In this document: piece by piece, positions 1-9,630 of the stretch
Numbering within the stretch: the stretch's first letter is position 1
How the letters are laid out: every line of letters starts with the position of its first letter
From: Nesterenkonia sp.
GTDB lineage: Bacteria > Actinomycetota > Actinomycetes > Actinomycetales > Micrococcaceae
Assembly (NCBI RefSeq): GCF_029265375.1
Contig: NZ_JAJUJJ010000002.1
Span: 116,175-180,174, forward strand
Reading direction: 5' to 3'
DNA: 64,000 nt
Translations under genes and position numbers: made by a program
Notes under the pieces: generated by a model
Seen by the model: the letters and a program-made list of their open reading frames with translations, nothing else
Database searches by the model: none
What the model was told of the DNA's origin: nothing

Positions 1-136
1 TCCTTGCGTCGAAGGGGCAGAGCAGCCCTGAGACGGGCATCACAGCCAGCCTAGACCACCTCGGAGCCTGCTCGGCGGCACTCGTGCGACCATAGTGTGC
101 GTTGTATTCCTACCCCATAGGGCAAGAGAGGACTGC

Positions 137-937
137 ATGCCGGCACTGCACATCATCACCCTGGTCAAGTGGGTGCCCGACGCCCAGCTGGAGCGCGGGT
201 TCACCGCCCAGCGGCGGATCGACCGCACAGAAGGCATCCTCGGGGAGCTGGACGAGCATCCCCTGGAGGCTGCCCTGCAGATCAGCGAGTCCCTGTCCGA
301 CCGTCAGGTCCGGGTCTCTGCGCTGACAATCGGCCCCGCGGGCGCCTCAGCAGCGTTGAAGAAAGCCCTGCAGATCGGGGCCGACGACGGCTACCACCTC
401 ACCGACGACGCCCTGGCCGGGGCCGATGTCTCCGCCACTTCCGCGGCCGCTGCGGCTGCCATCCAGCATGTGCGCAGCCTGGCCGGGCTGGACGCCGAGT
501 ACCTGGTGCTCACCGGTATGGCCAGTGAGGACGGCGAGACCGGGGCGGTGCCGGCCCAGCTGGCGCAGCGGCTCGGAGTCCCGGCACTGACCCAGGCTAC
601 GGCGCTGGGGATCGACGGGGCGCGGCTGAGCGTGACCCGCACCGCCGGCACCCGGCAGCAGAAGCTGGCCTGCGCCCTTCCGGCGGTGGTCTCGGTGACC
701 GACCAGGCCAATGAGCCGCGCTACCCGAACTTCCGGGCGATCATGAAGGCCCGGAAGAAGCCGGTGACCACGTTCAGCCTGGCGGAGACCGGCCTGGACG
801 CCGCGGCGGTGCAGCCGAAGGTGCAGCTGCTCTCCGCCGCTCCCCGTCCGGCCCGTGAGCCCGGGGAGATCATCCACGACGACGGCACCGCCGGCCGCCA
901 GCTGGTGGACTTTCTTCAGAAGGAGCGTCTGCTGTGA
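137..937 (+). CDS. etfB: Electron transfer flavoprotein beta subunit
   Basis: Encodes the 266-residue small subunit of the cytoplasmic ETF heterodimer, which accepts electrons from flavin dehydrogenases and holds AMP. The C-terminal ETF-beta signature is visible at about residues 192-208 (ANEPRYPNF followed by IMKARKKP), and the usual N-terminal VKWVPD strand starts the protein. I chose ATG 137 because AGAGAGGA lies just upstream and the family normally begins MxxxxxxVKxVPD; an in-frame upstream start at 95 would add 14 unsupported residues. Its last four bases (GTGA) overlap the etfA start, so the two subunits are translationally coupled. The electron donor is not evident locally; the lactate dehydrogenase on the other strand is FMN-dependent but not known to need ETF. 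Confidence 0.95.
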   Translation: MPALHIITLVKWVPDAQLERGFTAQRRIDRTEGILGELDEHPLEAALQISESLSDRQVRVSALTIGPAGASAALKKALQIGADDGYHLTDDALAGADVSATSAAAAAAIQHVRSLAGLDAEYLVLTGMASEDGETGAVPAQLAQRLGVPALTQATALGIDGARLSVTRTAGTRQQKLACALPAVVSVTDQANEPRYPNFRAIMKARKKPVTTFSLAETGLDAAAVQPKVQLLSAAPRPAREPGEIIHDDGTAGRQLVDFLQKERLL

Positions 938-1860
938 CACAGGTTCTGGTTTTCTTCGAGGAGCTGGGCGCCGAGCTCAGCATCAGTCAGCAGGAGCTGC
1001 TGACCCTGGCGGGCCAGCTGGGCGAAATCAGCGTGGTCACCACCTCGGCCGAGCCGTCCCCGGCGCTGGCCGTCCAGGGCATCGGCTCGGTCTACGCTCC
1101 ACAGGCTGATGTGCCGCCCGGGGATCCGGCGCTGGCCGACCTGCTGGCTGAAGCCGCCGCCCAGGCAGCTCCCGATCTGGTGCTCGGCGCTGATACCGCT
1201 GATGCCACCGACGCTCTGGCGCGGTTGGCCGTCCGGCTTGAGGCGGGCCTGATCACCTCGGCGGAGAGCATCGAGGGCACCACAGTGACCAAATCGGTGC
1301 TGGCCGGGGCCTACACCACGTCCGCGCAGCCGGTGGGCGGTCCGCTGATCGCCACGCTGCGGCCCAACAGTGTGCCCGCCGCCGTGCAGCCGGGGAGCCT
1401 TCCGCAGATCACCACGCTGCCGGTCTCCCCCAGCGGTGCGGTGGAGCTGCTGGAGGAGACCGAGCTGCCCAGCACCGGGCGCCCGGCGTTGTCCGAGGCG
1501 CGGGTCGTCGTCGCCGGCGGCCGCGGTGTGGAGGGCGACTTCAGCCTGGTGGAGCAGCTGGCCGACGAACTCGGCGGGGCGGTGGGTGCTTCCCGCGCAG
1601 CCACAGACGCCGGCTGGATCGACCATTCCGCCCAGGTGGGCCAGACCGGGGTGATCGTCTCCCCGCAGCTCTACATCTCGGTCGGGATCTCCGGGGCGGT
1701 GCAGCAGAAGGCCGGCATGCAGACCTCCGGGACCATTGTGGCCATCAATAAGGACGAGGACGCTCCGGTGTTCGAGATCGCCGACTTCGGAATTGTCGGC
1801 GACCTCACCGAGGTGATTCCACAGGCGATCGAGGAGCTGCGGGCCCGGCGGCAGTCATGA
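934..1860 (+). CDS. etfA: Electron transfer flavoprotein alpha subunit
   Basis: Encodes the 308-residue FAD-binding large subunit of ETF, partner of the preceding gene. Residues about 240-285 carry the C-terminal FAD domain: [13 protein letters not shown], then [28 protein letters not shown] start at 934 overlaps the etfB stop (GTGA). Odd point: the segment that in most family members reads GAxQHxxG reads GAVQQKAG here, so the conserved flavin-side histidine is a glutamine. The stop overlaps the ATG of the MFS gene (ATGA), an arrangement that ties expression of the transporter to ETF. Confidence 0.95.
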   Translation: MTQVLVFFEELGAELSISQQELLTLAGQLGEISVVTTSAEPSPALAVQGIGSVYAPQADVPPGDPALADLLAEAAAQAAPDLVLGADTADATDALARLAVRLEAGLITSAESIEGTTVTKSVLAGAYTTSAQPVGGPLIATLRPNSVPAAVQPGSLPQITTLPVSPSGAVELLEETELPSTGRPALSEARVVVAGGRGVEGDFSLVEQLADELGGAVGASRAATDAGWIDHSAQVGQTGVIVSPQLYISVGISGAVQQKAGMQTSGTIVAINKDEDAPVFEIADFGIVGDLTEVIPQAIEELRARRQS

Positions 1861-3104
1861 GACGGATGTTCAGCGCCCTAGGCGTCCGGAACTACCGGAT
1901 CTATGCCCTGGGGGCGCTGATCTCCAATGTGGGCACCTGGCTGCAGACCACGGCCCAAGCCTGGCTGGTGCTGGAAATCACCGGCAGCGGCACAGCACTG
2001 GGAGTGACCCTGGCTCTGCAGCTGGTGCCTTCGCTGCTGTTCTCGCCGGCAGCCGGCGTGCTGGCCGACCGGTTCCCCAAACGCACGCTGCTGCTCTGGT
2101 GGCAGGCGGCCATGGCCCTGCCGTCGGCGGCCCTGGGGACGCTGGCCATCACCGGGGTGGTGGAGCTCTGGCACGCCTATGCGCTGGCGTTCCTCTTCGG
2201 CACCGCCCGAGCCTTCGAAGCTCCGGCCCGGCAGTCTTTCGTCAGCGAGATGGTCGATGCGGACCGGCTCTCCAATGCGGTGGCACTGAACTCGGCCTCG
2301 TTCAACTCAGGCCGCCTGGTGGGTCCGGGGCTGGCGGGGCTGCTGATCGCCGCCCTGGGCTCGGGAGTCGATGCCACCGGCTGGGTGATCACCGCCAACG
2401 CGGTCAGCTACGGCTTTGTGGTGCTGGCCCTGGTGCTGCTGGACTCCAACCGGCTGCAGCCGGCACCGGTGACCGGCAGAGCGCGGGGGCAGATCCGCGA
2501 TGCCGTGCGGTACGTGGTGGGCCGCCCCGATCTGCTGCTGCTGTTCAGCTGCGTGTTCTGTCTGGGCGCATTCGGCATGAACTTCCAAGTCACCTCTGCG
2601 CTGATGGCCACCCAGACCTTCGGCAAGGGTGCCGGGGAGTTCGGGATCCTCGGCTCGGTGCTGGCCATCGGCTCCCTGGCCGGGGCGCTGCTGGCCGCCG
2701 GGAGGCAGCGGCCCCGGCTGCGGTTCGTCGTCGGGGCTGGACTGGTCTTCTCTGCCGCGCAGATTCTCTCCGGCCTCATGCCTTCCTACCTCACTTATGC
2801 CGCCATGCTGCCGCTGGTGGGTCTGAGCGTGCTGACCACGGTGACGACGGCGAACGCGCTGATCCAGATGACCTCAGCACCCTCGATGCGCGGCCGCGTG
2901 GTGTCCCTGTACCTGATGGTGTTCCTGGGCAGCTCTCCGCTGGGAGCTCCGATCATCGGGGCTATCGGCGAGCACATCGGTGCCCGGTGGGCGCTGGTGA
3001 TCAGCGGTCTGGCCGCCGGCCTGGGGGTCGCCGCGGCCGGACTGGCCTATACCCGGATGCGCCGGATCAGTCTGCGCTCAGTGCTTCGCCGCGAACCGCG
3101 GTGA
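1857..3104 (+). CDS. MFS transporter (MFS_3 / enterobactin-exporter-like)
   Basis: A 415-residue integral membrane protein of the major facilitator superfamily. The N-terminus [18 protein letters not shown] and the loop [10 protein letters not shown] (MFS motif A) at about 60-75 are typical of the MFS_3/EntS-like drug and siderophore exporters, as is the segment [17 protein letters not shown] near residues 116-132. Ten to twelve hydrophobic segments fill the rest, with a short basic tail. Start ATG overlaps the etfA stop by four bases. Substrate cannot be read from the sequence; its coupling to ETF is a positional observation, not evidence of shared function. Confidence 0.85.
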   Translation: MRRMFSALGVRNYRIYALGALISNVGTWLQTTAQAWLVLEITGSGTALGVTLALQLVPSLLFSPAAGVLADRFPKRTLLLWWQAAMALPSAALGTLAITGVVELWHAYALAFLFGTARAFEAPARQSFVSEMVDADRLSNAVALNSASFNSGRLVGPGLAGLLIAALGSGVDATGWVITANAVSYGFVVLALVLLDSNRLQPAPVTGRARGQIRDAVRYVVGRPDLLLLFSCVFCLGAFGMNFQVTSALMATQTFGKGAGEFGILGSVLAIGSLAGALLAAGRQRPRLRFVVGAGLVFSAAQILSGLMPSYLTYAAMLPLVGLSVLTTVTTANALIQMTSAPSMRGRVVSLYLMVFLGSSPLGAPIIGAIGEHIGARWALVISGLAAGLGVAAAGLAYTRMRRISLRSVLRREPR

Positions 3105-3128
3105 CTGACTCAGGCGCCACGATGCGTG

Positions 3129-3144
3129 GGGAGTCGGCTCCCTT
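3129..3144 (+). terminator. Short hairpin after the etfBA-MFS genes
   Basis: GGGAG-TCGG-CTCCC followed by TT, 24 bases after the MFS stop. Only a five-base-pair stem, so a weak candidate. Confidence 0.25.
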
Positions 3145-3214
3145 CGGAGCTGCCCGGTTCAGCGCCGCTCGCCTCACCAGTGACGCCGCCGGTGGTGTGG
3201 GCCACAATGGGTGC

Positions 3215-3631
3215 ATGAGTCACAGCCGCTTCGATGAGCACGGCAGAACGCACCGGGGGTACGCGCCGTCCGGCTACGGCTACTCCGGGCACCACCAGCA
3301 GTCTCCTCAGCCCAGTCAGTATCCGACCTACGCCGACGGCTCACCCGCTGGGTACGCCGCCGGTGATGTGCACCACCCGGTGCGGCAGCAGGAACTGATG
3401 CAGGCCCAGTCCTGGGCGACCGCCGCCCTGGTCCTGGGCATTGTGGGGCTGTTCACCGTGCCGTTCATCCTGGGTCCGCTGGCGCTGTGGCAGGCGTCCA
3501 AGGCGCGCCGAGTCGGTCACGACGCCTCAGCCGGCTGGGTCCTCGGCTGGATCTGCACCCTGTGGGGCGCTGCCGTGCTGCTGGCGCCCCTGATCCTGGC
3601 CGCACTCTTCCTCGGAGCGGTCTCCTCCTGA
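3215..3631 (+). CDS. DUF4190-type small membrane protein
   Basis: A 138-residue protein with a Tyr/Gln/Gly/Pro-rich, probably disordered N-terminal 60 residues followed by two hydrophobic segments (about 67-90 and 108-136) separated by the short basic loop QASKARRVGHDASAGW. This layout, with the GLFTVPFILGPLALWQASKARR stretch interrupted by a Pro, is typical of DUF4190 proteins of actinobacteria, whose function is unknown. ATG 3215 is chosen because the sequence upstream in the same frame is an antisense-like Arg/Gly-rich shadow of the MFS gene. It converges with the lactate dehydrogenase gene, 10 bases apart. Confidence 0.75.
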   Translation: MSHSRFDEHGRTHRGYAPSGYGYSGHHQQSPQPSQYPTYADGSPAGYAAGDVHHPVRQQELMQAQSWATAALVLGIVGLFTVPFILGPLALWQASKARRVGHDASAGWVLGWICTLWGAAVLLAPLILAALFLGAVSS

Positions 3632-3636
3632 GTCAG

Positions 3637-3649
3637 GCCGCTCAGCGGC
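3637..3649. terminator. Small inverted repeat between convergent genes
   Basis: GCCGC-TCA-GCGGC spans the stop codon of the minus-strand gene just past the plus-strand stop. It could end both transcripts, but has no T-tract. Confidence 0.3.
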
Positions 3650-4943
3650 TGCGCGGCACCAGGCGCTGCAGCTGGGTGACATGGCGCGGACTCAGCTCCT
3701 CCAGGCTGGAGACCTCCAGCAGCTTCATGGTCCGCACCACCTGATCGGTGAGGATCTGGATGGCGCGGTCCACGCCGGGGCGGCCGCCGGCCATGAGCCC
3801 GTAGAGGTAGGCGCGACCGACGAACGTGAACTTCGCCCCCAGGGCGACGGAGGCCACGATGTCGGCACCGTTCATGATGCCTGTGTCGAGGGTGACCTCC
3901 AGATCATGGCCGACCTCGCGGACCACCTCGGGCAGCAGGTGGAAGGGCACCGGCGCCCGGTCCAGCTGGCGTCCCCCGTGATTGGAGAGCACGATGCCGT
4001 CCACACCGAGGCCGGCAAGCTTCTTGGCGTCCTCCACGGTCTGCACCCCCTTGACCACGAGCTTGCCGGGGAAGAGCTCGCGGATGGTGTTGAGGTCCTC
4101 GAAATTGATGGAGGGGTCCATGGCCTTGTCCAGCAGCTCACCGACCGTGCCTCCGGTGGAGCTCAGGGAGGCGAACTCCAGAGGCGGGGTGGTGAGGAAG
4201 TCGTACCACCACCAGGGCCGGGGGATGGCGTTGACGATGGTGCCCAGAGTCAGCGCCGGGGGGATTGAGAACCCGTTGCGCTTATCGCGCAGGCGGGCCC
4301 CGGCCACCGGAGTGTCCACGGTGAACAGCAGAGTGTCGAATCCCGCGGCAGCGGCCCGCTCGGTGAGGTCATAGGAGATCTGCCGGTCCTTCATCACGTA
4401 GAGCTGGAAGAAGTTTCGGCCTTCGGGGTTGGCTGCCCTGACGTCCTCGATCGAGGTGGTCCCCAGGGTGGAAAGGCAGAACGGGATGCCCGCGGCGGCA
4501 GCTGCGGAGGCTCCTGCGGTCTCTCCCTCGGTCTGCATCAACCGGGTGAAGCCGGTGGGCGCGATGCCGAACGGCAGGGCGGAGGGGCCGCCGAAGATTT
4601 CGCAGGAGGTGTCGACTTCGGAGACGTCCCGCAGGATCGAGGGGTTGAACTCCACGTCCTGGAAGGCCTGCCGGGCCCGGGCCAGGGAGATCTCTGCCTC
4701 GGCGGCGCCCTCCGTGTAATCATAGGCGGCCTTGGGGGTGCGTCGTTTGGCGATGCTGCGCAGATCCTCGATGGTCAGGGCAGCGGCCAGGCGACGGCGT
4801 GAGGCGTTGAAGTCGAACTTCTTGAACTGCATCAGCGGGGCCAGATCCTTCGGCTTGGGCACCCGGCGCTGCACTCGCCGTCGTGCCTGCCGCACAGGGT
4901 TGTCAGGGCCGGCAGTGTCTGGGCCCGGAGTCTGCTCTGTCAT
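3642..4943 (-). CDS. lldD: FMN-dependent L-lactate dehydrogenase (alpha-hydroxy-acid dehydrogenase)
   Basis: A 433-residue FMN enzyme oxidising L-lactate to pyruvate at the membrane respiratory chain. Visible family marks: YDYTEGAAE near residue 73, FFQLYVMKD, the FMN-binding lysine in VVKGVQT, and the active-site block [10 protein letters not shown] near residue 317 with the catalytic His. Start MTEQTP is chosen because GAGGAG lies eight bases upstream; the longer frame upstream is Arg/Pro-rich and overlaps rhaB. It follows rhaB by 43 bases on the same strand. Placement in a rhamnose operon makes sense: lactaldehyde from rhamnulose-1-phosphate is oxidised to L-lactate, which this enzyme passes to pyruvate. 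Other hydroxy acids as substrate cannot be excluded. Confidence 0.9.
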   Translation of the reverse strand: MTEQTPGPDTAGPDNPVRQARRRVQRRVPKPKDLAPLMQFKKFDFNASRRRLAAALTIEDLRSIAKRRTPKAAYDYTEGAAEAEISLARARQAFQDVEFNPSILRDVSEVDTSCEIFGGPSALPFGIAPTGFTRLMQTEGETAGASAAAAAGIPFCLSTLGTTSIEDVRAANPEGRNFFQLYVMKDRQISYDLTERAAAAGFDTLLFTVDTPVAGARLRDKRNGFSIPPALTLGTIVNAIPRPWWWYDFLTTPPLEFASLSSTGGTVGELLDKAMDPSINFEDLNTIRELFPGKLVVKGVQTVEDAKKLAGLGVDGIVLSNHGGRQLDRAPVPFHLLPEVVREVGHDLEVTLDTGIMNGADIVASVALGAKFTFVGRAYLYGLMAGGRPGVDRAIQILTDQVVRTMKLLEVSSLEELSPRHVTQLQRLVPRSR

Positions 4944-4986
4944 GGGTTCTCCTCGCTGACAAGGACGCCGTGGACCGGCGCGCGGT

Positions 4987-6453
4987 TCAGGATCCGGTGG
5001 ATCGGGGGCGGTAGGTGATGAGGTTATGGGTACGCGCGATGAGGCTGCGCAGCTCGGCCAGCCCGCCGCTGAGAGTCCCGGCGGTACGGGCCTGGACGAG
5101 CAGGTTGCCCAGCGCGGTGGCCTCAACGGGCCCTGCGATCACAGGGTACCCGGAACGGTCCGCAGTGGCCTGGCAGAGCAGCGCGTTGAGGCTTCCGCCA
5201 CCGACCATATGGACCACGTCGATGCTGCGCCCGGAGAGGCGGGAAGCCTCGGCGAGCGCCTCGGCGAACTTCACGGCGATGGATTCGACGATGCTGCGCA
5301 CAATCTGCGCCGGGGTCTGTGGTGCCTGCTGGTCGCGTTCGGCGCACAGCGCGGTGATCCGGGCCGCCATGTCTCCCGGCGGCAGGAACCGCTCGTCCTG
5401 TACATCGAAGACGACGACCTCGGCATCGGGGACTTGCGCGGCCGCGTCGAGCAGCAGCTGGAGGTTCTGCTCGACGCCGGTCTTCTGCTGCCAGGCACGC
5501 AGAGTCTCGGAGAGCAGCCAGGTGCCCATCACGTTGGTGAGGAACCGGGTACGGCCGTCGACACCGCCTTCATTGGTGAAGTTCGCCTTCCGGCTGGCCT
5601 CGGTGACCACCGGTGAATCCAGTTCGAGTCCGACGAGCCCCCAGGTGCCGCAGGAGATGTAGGCCGCATCGGGGGTGGAGAGCGGAGTGCCGACGACGGC
5701 GGATGCGGTGTCGTGGGAGCCCACCAGGGTCACCGGGAGCCGGTGCCCGCCGAAGCGGTCGGACAGATCCTCGCGGGTCTCACCCAGGGCGGTGCCGGGC
5801 TCGGCGACCGCGGCGAAGAGAGCCTCGTCCAGGCCCAGCCGGCTCATCAGCTCGGTGTCCCATTGACCGGTGTGGACGCTCAGCAGTCCGGTGGTGGAGG
5901 CATTGGTGGCCTCGGTGCGCTGGACGCCGGTGAGCCAGTAGCCGAGCAGGTCGGGGACCAGCAGCAGCTTTTCGGCCTGGGCCAAGAGGTCCTCTGCAGC
6001 CAGCTGGTAGAGGGTGTTGAAGGGGAGGAACTGCAGACCGTTGCGTCGGTAGAGCTCCTCGAACGGGGCGATGTCGTGAACCCTCTGCACCCCCTGAGCG
6101 GTACGGGAGTCCCGGTAGTGGAAGGGCGTGCCGAGCAGTCGCATCCGCTCTGGGTCACCGCCGCTCAGCAATCCGTAATCCACCGCCCAGGAGTCGATGC
6201 CCACCGAGGCGAGTCCGCCGTCCTCGCCGGTCTCACGCACTGCGGCGGCCAGGCCGTCGAGGGCATGGGCATAGAGTCCCACAAGGTTCCAGTGCAGTCC
6301 GTCAGGCAGCGGAACCGCTCCATTGGGGAATCGGGCTGCTTCGCGGATCTGCAGAGTGTCGGGACCGATGCGGCCCAGGACCACCCGCCCGGAGGAGGCG
6401 CCCAGGTCGACAGCGGCGTGCCAGCTCGTCGCGCGCGAGGTCGTGGTGCTCAT
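4987..6453 (-). CDS. rhaB: L-rhamnulokinase
   Basis: A 488-residue FGGY-family sugar kinase that phosphorylates L-rhamnulose to L-rhamnulose-1-phosphate. The phosphate-binding loop DLGASSGRV (residues 16-24) is the rhamnulokinase version of the FGGY DxGTxxxR motif; further marks are [20 protein letters not shown] near 243, [11 protein letters not shown] near 266, and the adenosine-binding [14 protein letters not shown] near 415. Length is typical. Lies between rhaD (9 bases upstream) and lldD in one operon. Confidence 0.95.
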   Translation of the reverse strand: MSTTTSRATSWHAAVDLGASSGRVVLGRIGPDTLQIREAARFPNGAVPLPDGLHWNLVGLYAHALDGLAAAVRETGEDGGLASVGIDSWAVDYGLLSGGDPERMRLLGTPFHYRDSRTAQGVQRVHDIAPFEELYRRNGLQFLPFNTLYQLAAEDLLAQAEKLLLVPDLLGYWLTGVQRTEATNASTTGLLSVHTGQWDTELMSRLGLDEALFAAVAEPGTALGETREDLSDRFGGHRLPVTLVGSHDTASAVVGTPLSTPDAAYISCGTWGLVGLELDSPVVTEASRKANFTNEGGVDGRTRFLTNVMGTWLLSETLRAWQQKTGVEQNLQLLLDAAAQVPDAEVVVFDVQDERFLPPGDMAARITALCAERDQQAPQTPAQIVRSIVESIAVKFAEALAEASRLSGRSIDVVHMVGGGSLNALLCQATADRSGYPVIAGPVEATALGNLLVQARTAGTLSGGLAELRSLIARTHNLITYRPRSTGS

Positions 6454-6462
6454 CGCAGGCTC

Positions 6463-8502
6463 TCAGCGCAGGAACGCGGCAGCCACGCCGGCGTCGACCG
6501 GAACGTGCAGACCGGTGGTGTGGGAGAGATCCTGGCTCAGCAGCGCGAAGGCGGCGTTGGCCACGTTCTCCGGCAGCACTTCCCGCTTGAGGATGGTGCG
6601 CTGGGCGTAGAACTTGCCGAGGTCCTTCTCCTCGATCCCGTAGGTCTTCGCACGATTGGCGCCCCAGCCGGAGGCGAAGATGCCGGAGCCCTGCACCACG
6701 CCGTCGGGGTTGATGCCGTTGACCCGGATCTGGTGTTCGCCGAGCTCAGCGGCCAGCAGGCGGACCTGGTGCGCCTGATCGGCCTTGGTGGCGGAGTAGG
6801 CGATGTTGTTGGGCCCTGCGAAGACGCTGTTCTTCGAGGAGATGTAGATGATGTCACCGCCCAGTCCCTGGTCGATCAGCACTTTGGCGGCGGCTTTCGA
6901 GACCAGGAAGGAACCCTTGGCCATCACGTCGTGCTGCAGGTCCCAGTCGGCCGCTGTGGTCTCCAGCAGAGACTTCGATAGCGAGAGTCCGGCGTTGTTG
7001 ATCACGATGTCGAGTCCGCCGAAGGCCAACAGGGTCTCGTCGATCGCCTGTTTGACCGCCTCCTCGTCGGACACATCAGCGGCGACTCCGATCGCCTTGT
7101 CCGGTCCGCCGATCTCCGCGGCGGCCTGGCGCGCCTTCTCGAGGTTGAGGTCGGCGATGGCCACCACGGCCCCTTCGGCCGCCAGCCGCTTGGCGATGGC
7201 CTTGCCGATGCCCGAGGCGGCACCGGTCACCAGGGCAATGCGGGTAGCCAGTTCTTTGGGCTGCGGCATCCGCTGCAGCTTGGCCTCCTCCAGCGCCCAG
7301 TACTCGATGCGGAACTTCTCGCGCTCGTCGATCGGGGTGTAGCGGGACAGGCCCTCTGCCCCGCGCATCACGTTGATGGCGTTGATGTAGAACTCCCCGG
7401 CCACCCGGGCGGTCTGCTTGTCCTTGCCGAAGCTGAACATGCCGACCCCGGGAACGAGGACGATGGCCGGATCGGCGCCGCGGAGAGCGGGCGAATCGGG
7501 TTCCGCGTGGCGGTTGTAATAGGCCTGGTAGTCCTCGCGGTAGCTGGCGTGCAGTTCTTTGAGCCTGCTGATGGAGTCCTCGACGCTGGCCGTGGCGGGC
7601 AGATCGAGGACCAGCGGCTTGACCTTGGTGCGCAGGAAGTGGTCGGGGCAGGAAGTGCCGAGCGCGGCCAGGCGCGGATGCTCGGCATGGGCGAGAAAAT
7701 CAAGGACGACGCCGTCATCGGTGAAGTGCCCGACCTGCGGCTTGTCTGCGCTGGCGATGGCGCGGATGGTGGGGATCAGCGCGGCCGCCTTGGCCCGCCG
7801 CTCAGCCTCGGGCAGCGGAGCGTAGCCCTGGAGGGCTGGACCGAATGGTTCCGGCTTGGAGTGCTCAGCGATATACGCCTGGGCGGTGCGGGTGATCCAC
7901 AGCGAGTTCTGCTCGGATTCCTCGGAGGTGTCGCCCCAGGCCGTGATGCCGTGGCCGCCGAGGATGCAGCCGACGGCCTGCGGGTTCTGCTTCTTGATCT
8001 CGGCGATGTCCAGTCCGAGCTGGAAGCCGGGACGGCGCCAGGGCACCCAGACGACCTTGTCGCCGAAGATGGTCGATGTCAGCTCCTCGCCGTCGGCGGC
8101 GGTGGCGATGGCGATGCCGGAGTCGGGGTGCAGGTGGTCCACATGGGCAGCGTCGACCAGCCCGTGCATGGCTGTGTCGATGGACGGGGCCGCCCCGCCC
8201 TTGCCGTGGGCGCAGTAGTCGAAGGCGGCCACCATCTCGTCCTCGCGCTCCACTCCGGGATAGGTGTTCACCAGGGCACGCATCCGATCCAGGCGGAGGG
8301 TGGCGAGGCCAGATTCCTTCAGCGTGCCGAGGTCGCCGCCGGATCCCTTGACCCAGAGCAGTTCGACGTCCTCGCCGGTGACCGGATCACGGTCAGTACC
8401 TTTGGCGGAAGTGTTGCCACCGGCGTAATTGGTGTTCCTCGGGTCCGCACCGAGCCGGTTGGAACGGGTGATCAGTGCGTCGACGACGGGGTGACCGGCC
8501 AT
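6463..8502 (-). CDS. rhaD: Bifunctional rhamnulose-1-phosphate aldolase / lactaldehyde-type short-chain dehydrogenase
   Basis: A 679-residue two-domain cytoplasmic enzyme. The N-terminal ~400 residues are a class II aldolase domain (NTNYAGGNTSAKGT, LGGHGITAWGD with metal-binding histidines) predicted to split rhamnulose-1-phosphate into DHAP and L-lactaldehyde. From about residue 420 a short-chain dehydrogenase follows: NAD loop VTGAASGIGKAI, catalytic Ser in IIYISSKNS near 553, and YSATKA (Tyr/Lys) near 569, predicted to oxidise lactaldehyde to lactate. This fusion is the known rhaD/YuxG-type architecture of rhizobia, bacilli and actinobacteria. First gene of the rhaD-rhaB-lldD operon, with promoter and operator about 80 bases upstream. 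Confidence 0.93.
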   Translation of the reverse strand: MAGHPVVDALITRSNRLGADPRNTNYAGGNTSAKGTDRDPVTGEDVELLWVKGSGGDLGTLKESGLATLRLDRMRALVNTYPGVEREDEMVAAFDYCAHGKGGAAPSIDTAMHGLVDAAHVDHLHPDSGIAIATAADGEELTSTIFGDKVVWVPWRRPGFQLGLDIAEIKKQNPQAVGCILGGHGITAWGDTSEESEQNSLWITRTAQAYIAEHSKPEPFGPALQGYAPLPEAERRAKAAALIPTIRAIASADKPQVGHFTDDGVVLDFLAHAEHPRLAALGTSCPDHFLRTKVKPLVLDLPATASVEDSISRLKELHASYREDYQAYYNRHAEPDSPALRGADPAIVLVPGVGMFSFGKDKQTARVAGEFYINAINVMRGAEGLSRYTPIDEREKFRIEYWALEEAKLQRMPQPKELATRIALVTGAASGIGKAIAKRLAAEGAVVAIADLNLEKARQAAAEIGGPDKAIGVAADVSDEEAVKQAIDETLLAFGGLDIVINNAGLSLSKSLLETTAADWDLQHDVMAKGSFLVSKAAAKVLIDQGLGGDIIYISSKNSVFAGPNNIAYSATKADQAHQVRLLAAELGEHQIRVNGINPDGVVQGSGIFASGWGANRAKTYGIEEKDLGKFYAQRTILKREVLPENVANAAFALLSQDLSHTTGLHVPVDAGVAAAFLR

Positions 8503-8568
8503 GAGAACTCTCCTGAGCAGTTGGTCCGATGGGCAGCGGACGGGAAACCTGGCCCGCGCACCTGAGAT

Positions 8569-8590
8569 GTTCGATAGCGATTAATCGAAC
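8569..8590 (-). promoter_or_regulatory. Operator-like perfect inverted repeat before rhaD
   Basis: GTTCGAT-N8-ATCGAAC, perfect seven-base arms, placed just downstream of the -10 box and covering the likely transcription start. The position fits a repressor; the adjacent DeoR-family gene is the natural candidate. Confidence 0.6.
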
Positions 8591-8592
8591 AC

Positions 8593-8621
8593 AAAGTATC
8601 ACGCAGCTGTGTGGGATACAA
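8593..8621 (-). promoter_or_regulatory. Promoter of the rhaD-rhaB-lldD operon
   Basis: On the minus strand TTGTAT (8621-8616), 17-base spacer, TACTTT (8598-8593). Sigma-70/SigA-like in both boxes and spacing; leader of roughly 80 bases to rhaD. Confidence 0.55.
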
Positions 8622-8653
8622 CACCCCAGCGCACCCAGCACCGGGCGGACCCG

Positions 8654-9415
8654 CTAGCGGATCTCTGCGCTGCGACGATAGGGATCCAGGCGGGCGTCGT
8701 CGGGGTCAAGGTCGGTGATCAGCACGTCGACGTCGTCGAGCGCGAGCGCCCGGGCACTGGCCTGCGAGCCGAGCTTGGAGGAGTCAGCGAGCAGGATCGT
8801 CAGGTCGGCATGCCTGCTGAGCGTCCGTTTGAGCGCGGCCTCCTCGGCGGTGGCCTCGGAGGTGCCCCATTCAGGGTCGACCGCGGCCGCCGAGGTGAAG
8901 AATTTGCCGTAGTGCAGTGAGGAGGCAAGCAGATCGGCCAGCGGCCCCACAAAGCTCTGCGTGGTCTCGTGGCGGTGGCCGCCCAGCAGAATCGGGGAGA
9001 TGCCGGGCTTGCCGGAGACTGCCTCGAAGTTCTCCGCCGAATTGGTCACGGCGGTGAGTTCGGCAGCATCACCGATCGCGGACAGCAGCACCCCCGCGGT
9101 CGAGGACGCGTCGAAGGCGCAGGTTCCCTGGGAGGGGACCAGCGGGAGAGCTTTCTGCGCGATGGCCTTCTTCGCCGCTGACCGGCGGGCACTGCGCTCA
9201 GCAAAGCTGCGTGGCTGGAGGGGTGCCACAGCTCCCCCGCGGACCCTGCGCAGCTGGCCCATGCCTTCGAGGTCGGCCAGGTCCCGGCGCAACGTCATCT
9301 CGGAAACACCGAGCGCGCCTGCCGCCGCACTGACCGTGATCCGCCCCTGGGCGCCGAGCATCTGCAAGAGATGCGCACGCCGTGCCTCAGCGTCCAGCGA
9401 GGAAGAGATAGCCAT
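8654..9415 (-). CDS. DeoR-family transcriptional regulator of the rhamnose operon
   Basis: A 253-residue regulator: N-terminal DeoR winged helix-turn-helix at residues 16-60 (ALGVSEMTLRRDLADLE at 35-50, then GQLRRVRGGAV) and a C-terminal sugar-phosphate sensor domain (LPLVPSQGTCAFDASST, FFTSAAAVDPEWGTSEATAEEAALKR). Start MAISSS fits the family; the frame extends 34 residues further upstream without family similarity. It shares strand and direction with rhaD and lies 151 bases upstream. DeoR-type RhaR repressors of rhamnose operons are known in rhizobia, so repression of rhaD through the inverted repeat at 8569 is likely, with a sugar phosphate as inducer. Confidence 0.85.
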   Translation of the reverse strand: MAISSSLDAEARRAHLLQMLGAQGRITVSAAAGALGVSEMTLRRDLADLEGMGQLRRVRGGAVAPLQPRSFAERSARRSAAKKAIAQKALPLVPSQGTCAFDASSTAGVLLSAIGDAAELTAVTNSAENFEAVSGKPGISPILLGGHRHETTQSFVGPLADLLASSLHYGKFFTSAAAVDPEWGTSEATAEEAALKRTLSRHADLTILLADSSKLGSQASARALALDDVDVLITDLDPDDARLDPYRRSAEIR

Positions 9416-9470
9416 GGCTCCGCATGCTACCGGAGCCCGCGGAGACGGCAGGGAGGGCGACGCTGCGCTT

Positions 9471-9483
9471 GATTCAATAAACC
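9471..9483. promoter_or_regulatory. Operator-like box A in the divergent region
   Basis: GATTCAATAAACC matches box B at 9590 in 11 of 13 positions. It lies 56 bases before the DeoR gene start, so may serve autoregulation. Confidence 0.4.
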
Positions 9484-9545
9484 ACATCCTGCACGAATGC
9501 TTTCTTGTCCTCCTCATACTTCCCTGCGACCACGCACACGAAGTC

Positions 9546-9575
9546 TTGACATGATCCGACTTCTGTGACTAAGGT
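9546..9575 (+). promoter_or_regulatory. Promoter of the cupin-ABC operon
   Basis: TTGACA (9546-9551), 18-base spacer, TAAGGT (9570-9575), ending 55 bases before the start codon. The -35 is a perfect consensus. Confidence 0.55.
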
Positions 9576-9579
9576 CACT
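9564..9579. promoter_or_regulatory. CRP/GlxR-like binding site
   Basis: TGTGA-CTAAGG-TCACT, one mismatch to TGTGA-N6-TCACA. It covers the -10 box of the promoter above, so binding there would be expected to repress. Confidence 0.5.
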
Positions 9580-9589
9580 CGCATATCGA

Positions 9590-9602
9590 GGTTCAATGAA
9601 CC
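9590..9602. promoter_or_regulatory. Operator-like palindrome, box B
   Basis: GGTTCA-A-TGAACC, a perfect palindrome with one central base, about 10 bases past the probable transcription start and 119 bases from the similar box A. The pair could allow DNA looping by one regulator. Confidence 0.5.
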
Positions 9603-9630
9603 AGTCCTAGTACCGCTAAGGGGATCACAG

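Noticed and set aside
2099..3631. 510-codon frame covering the end of the MFS gene and the DUF4190 gene
   Set aside because: Its first 370 codons are the MFS gene read out of frame; only the part from 3215 is a credible protein.
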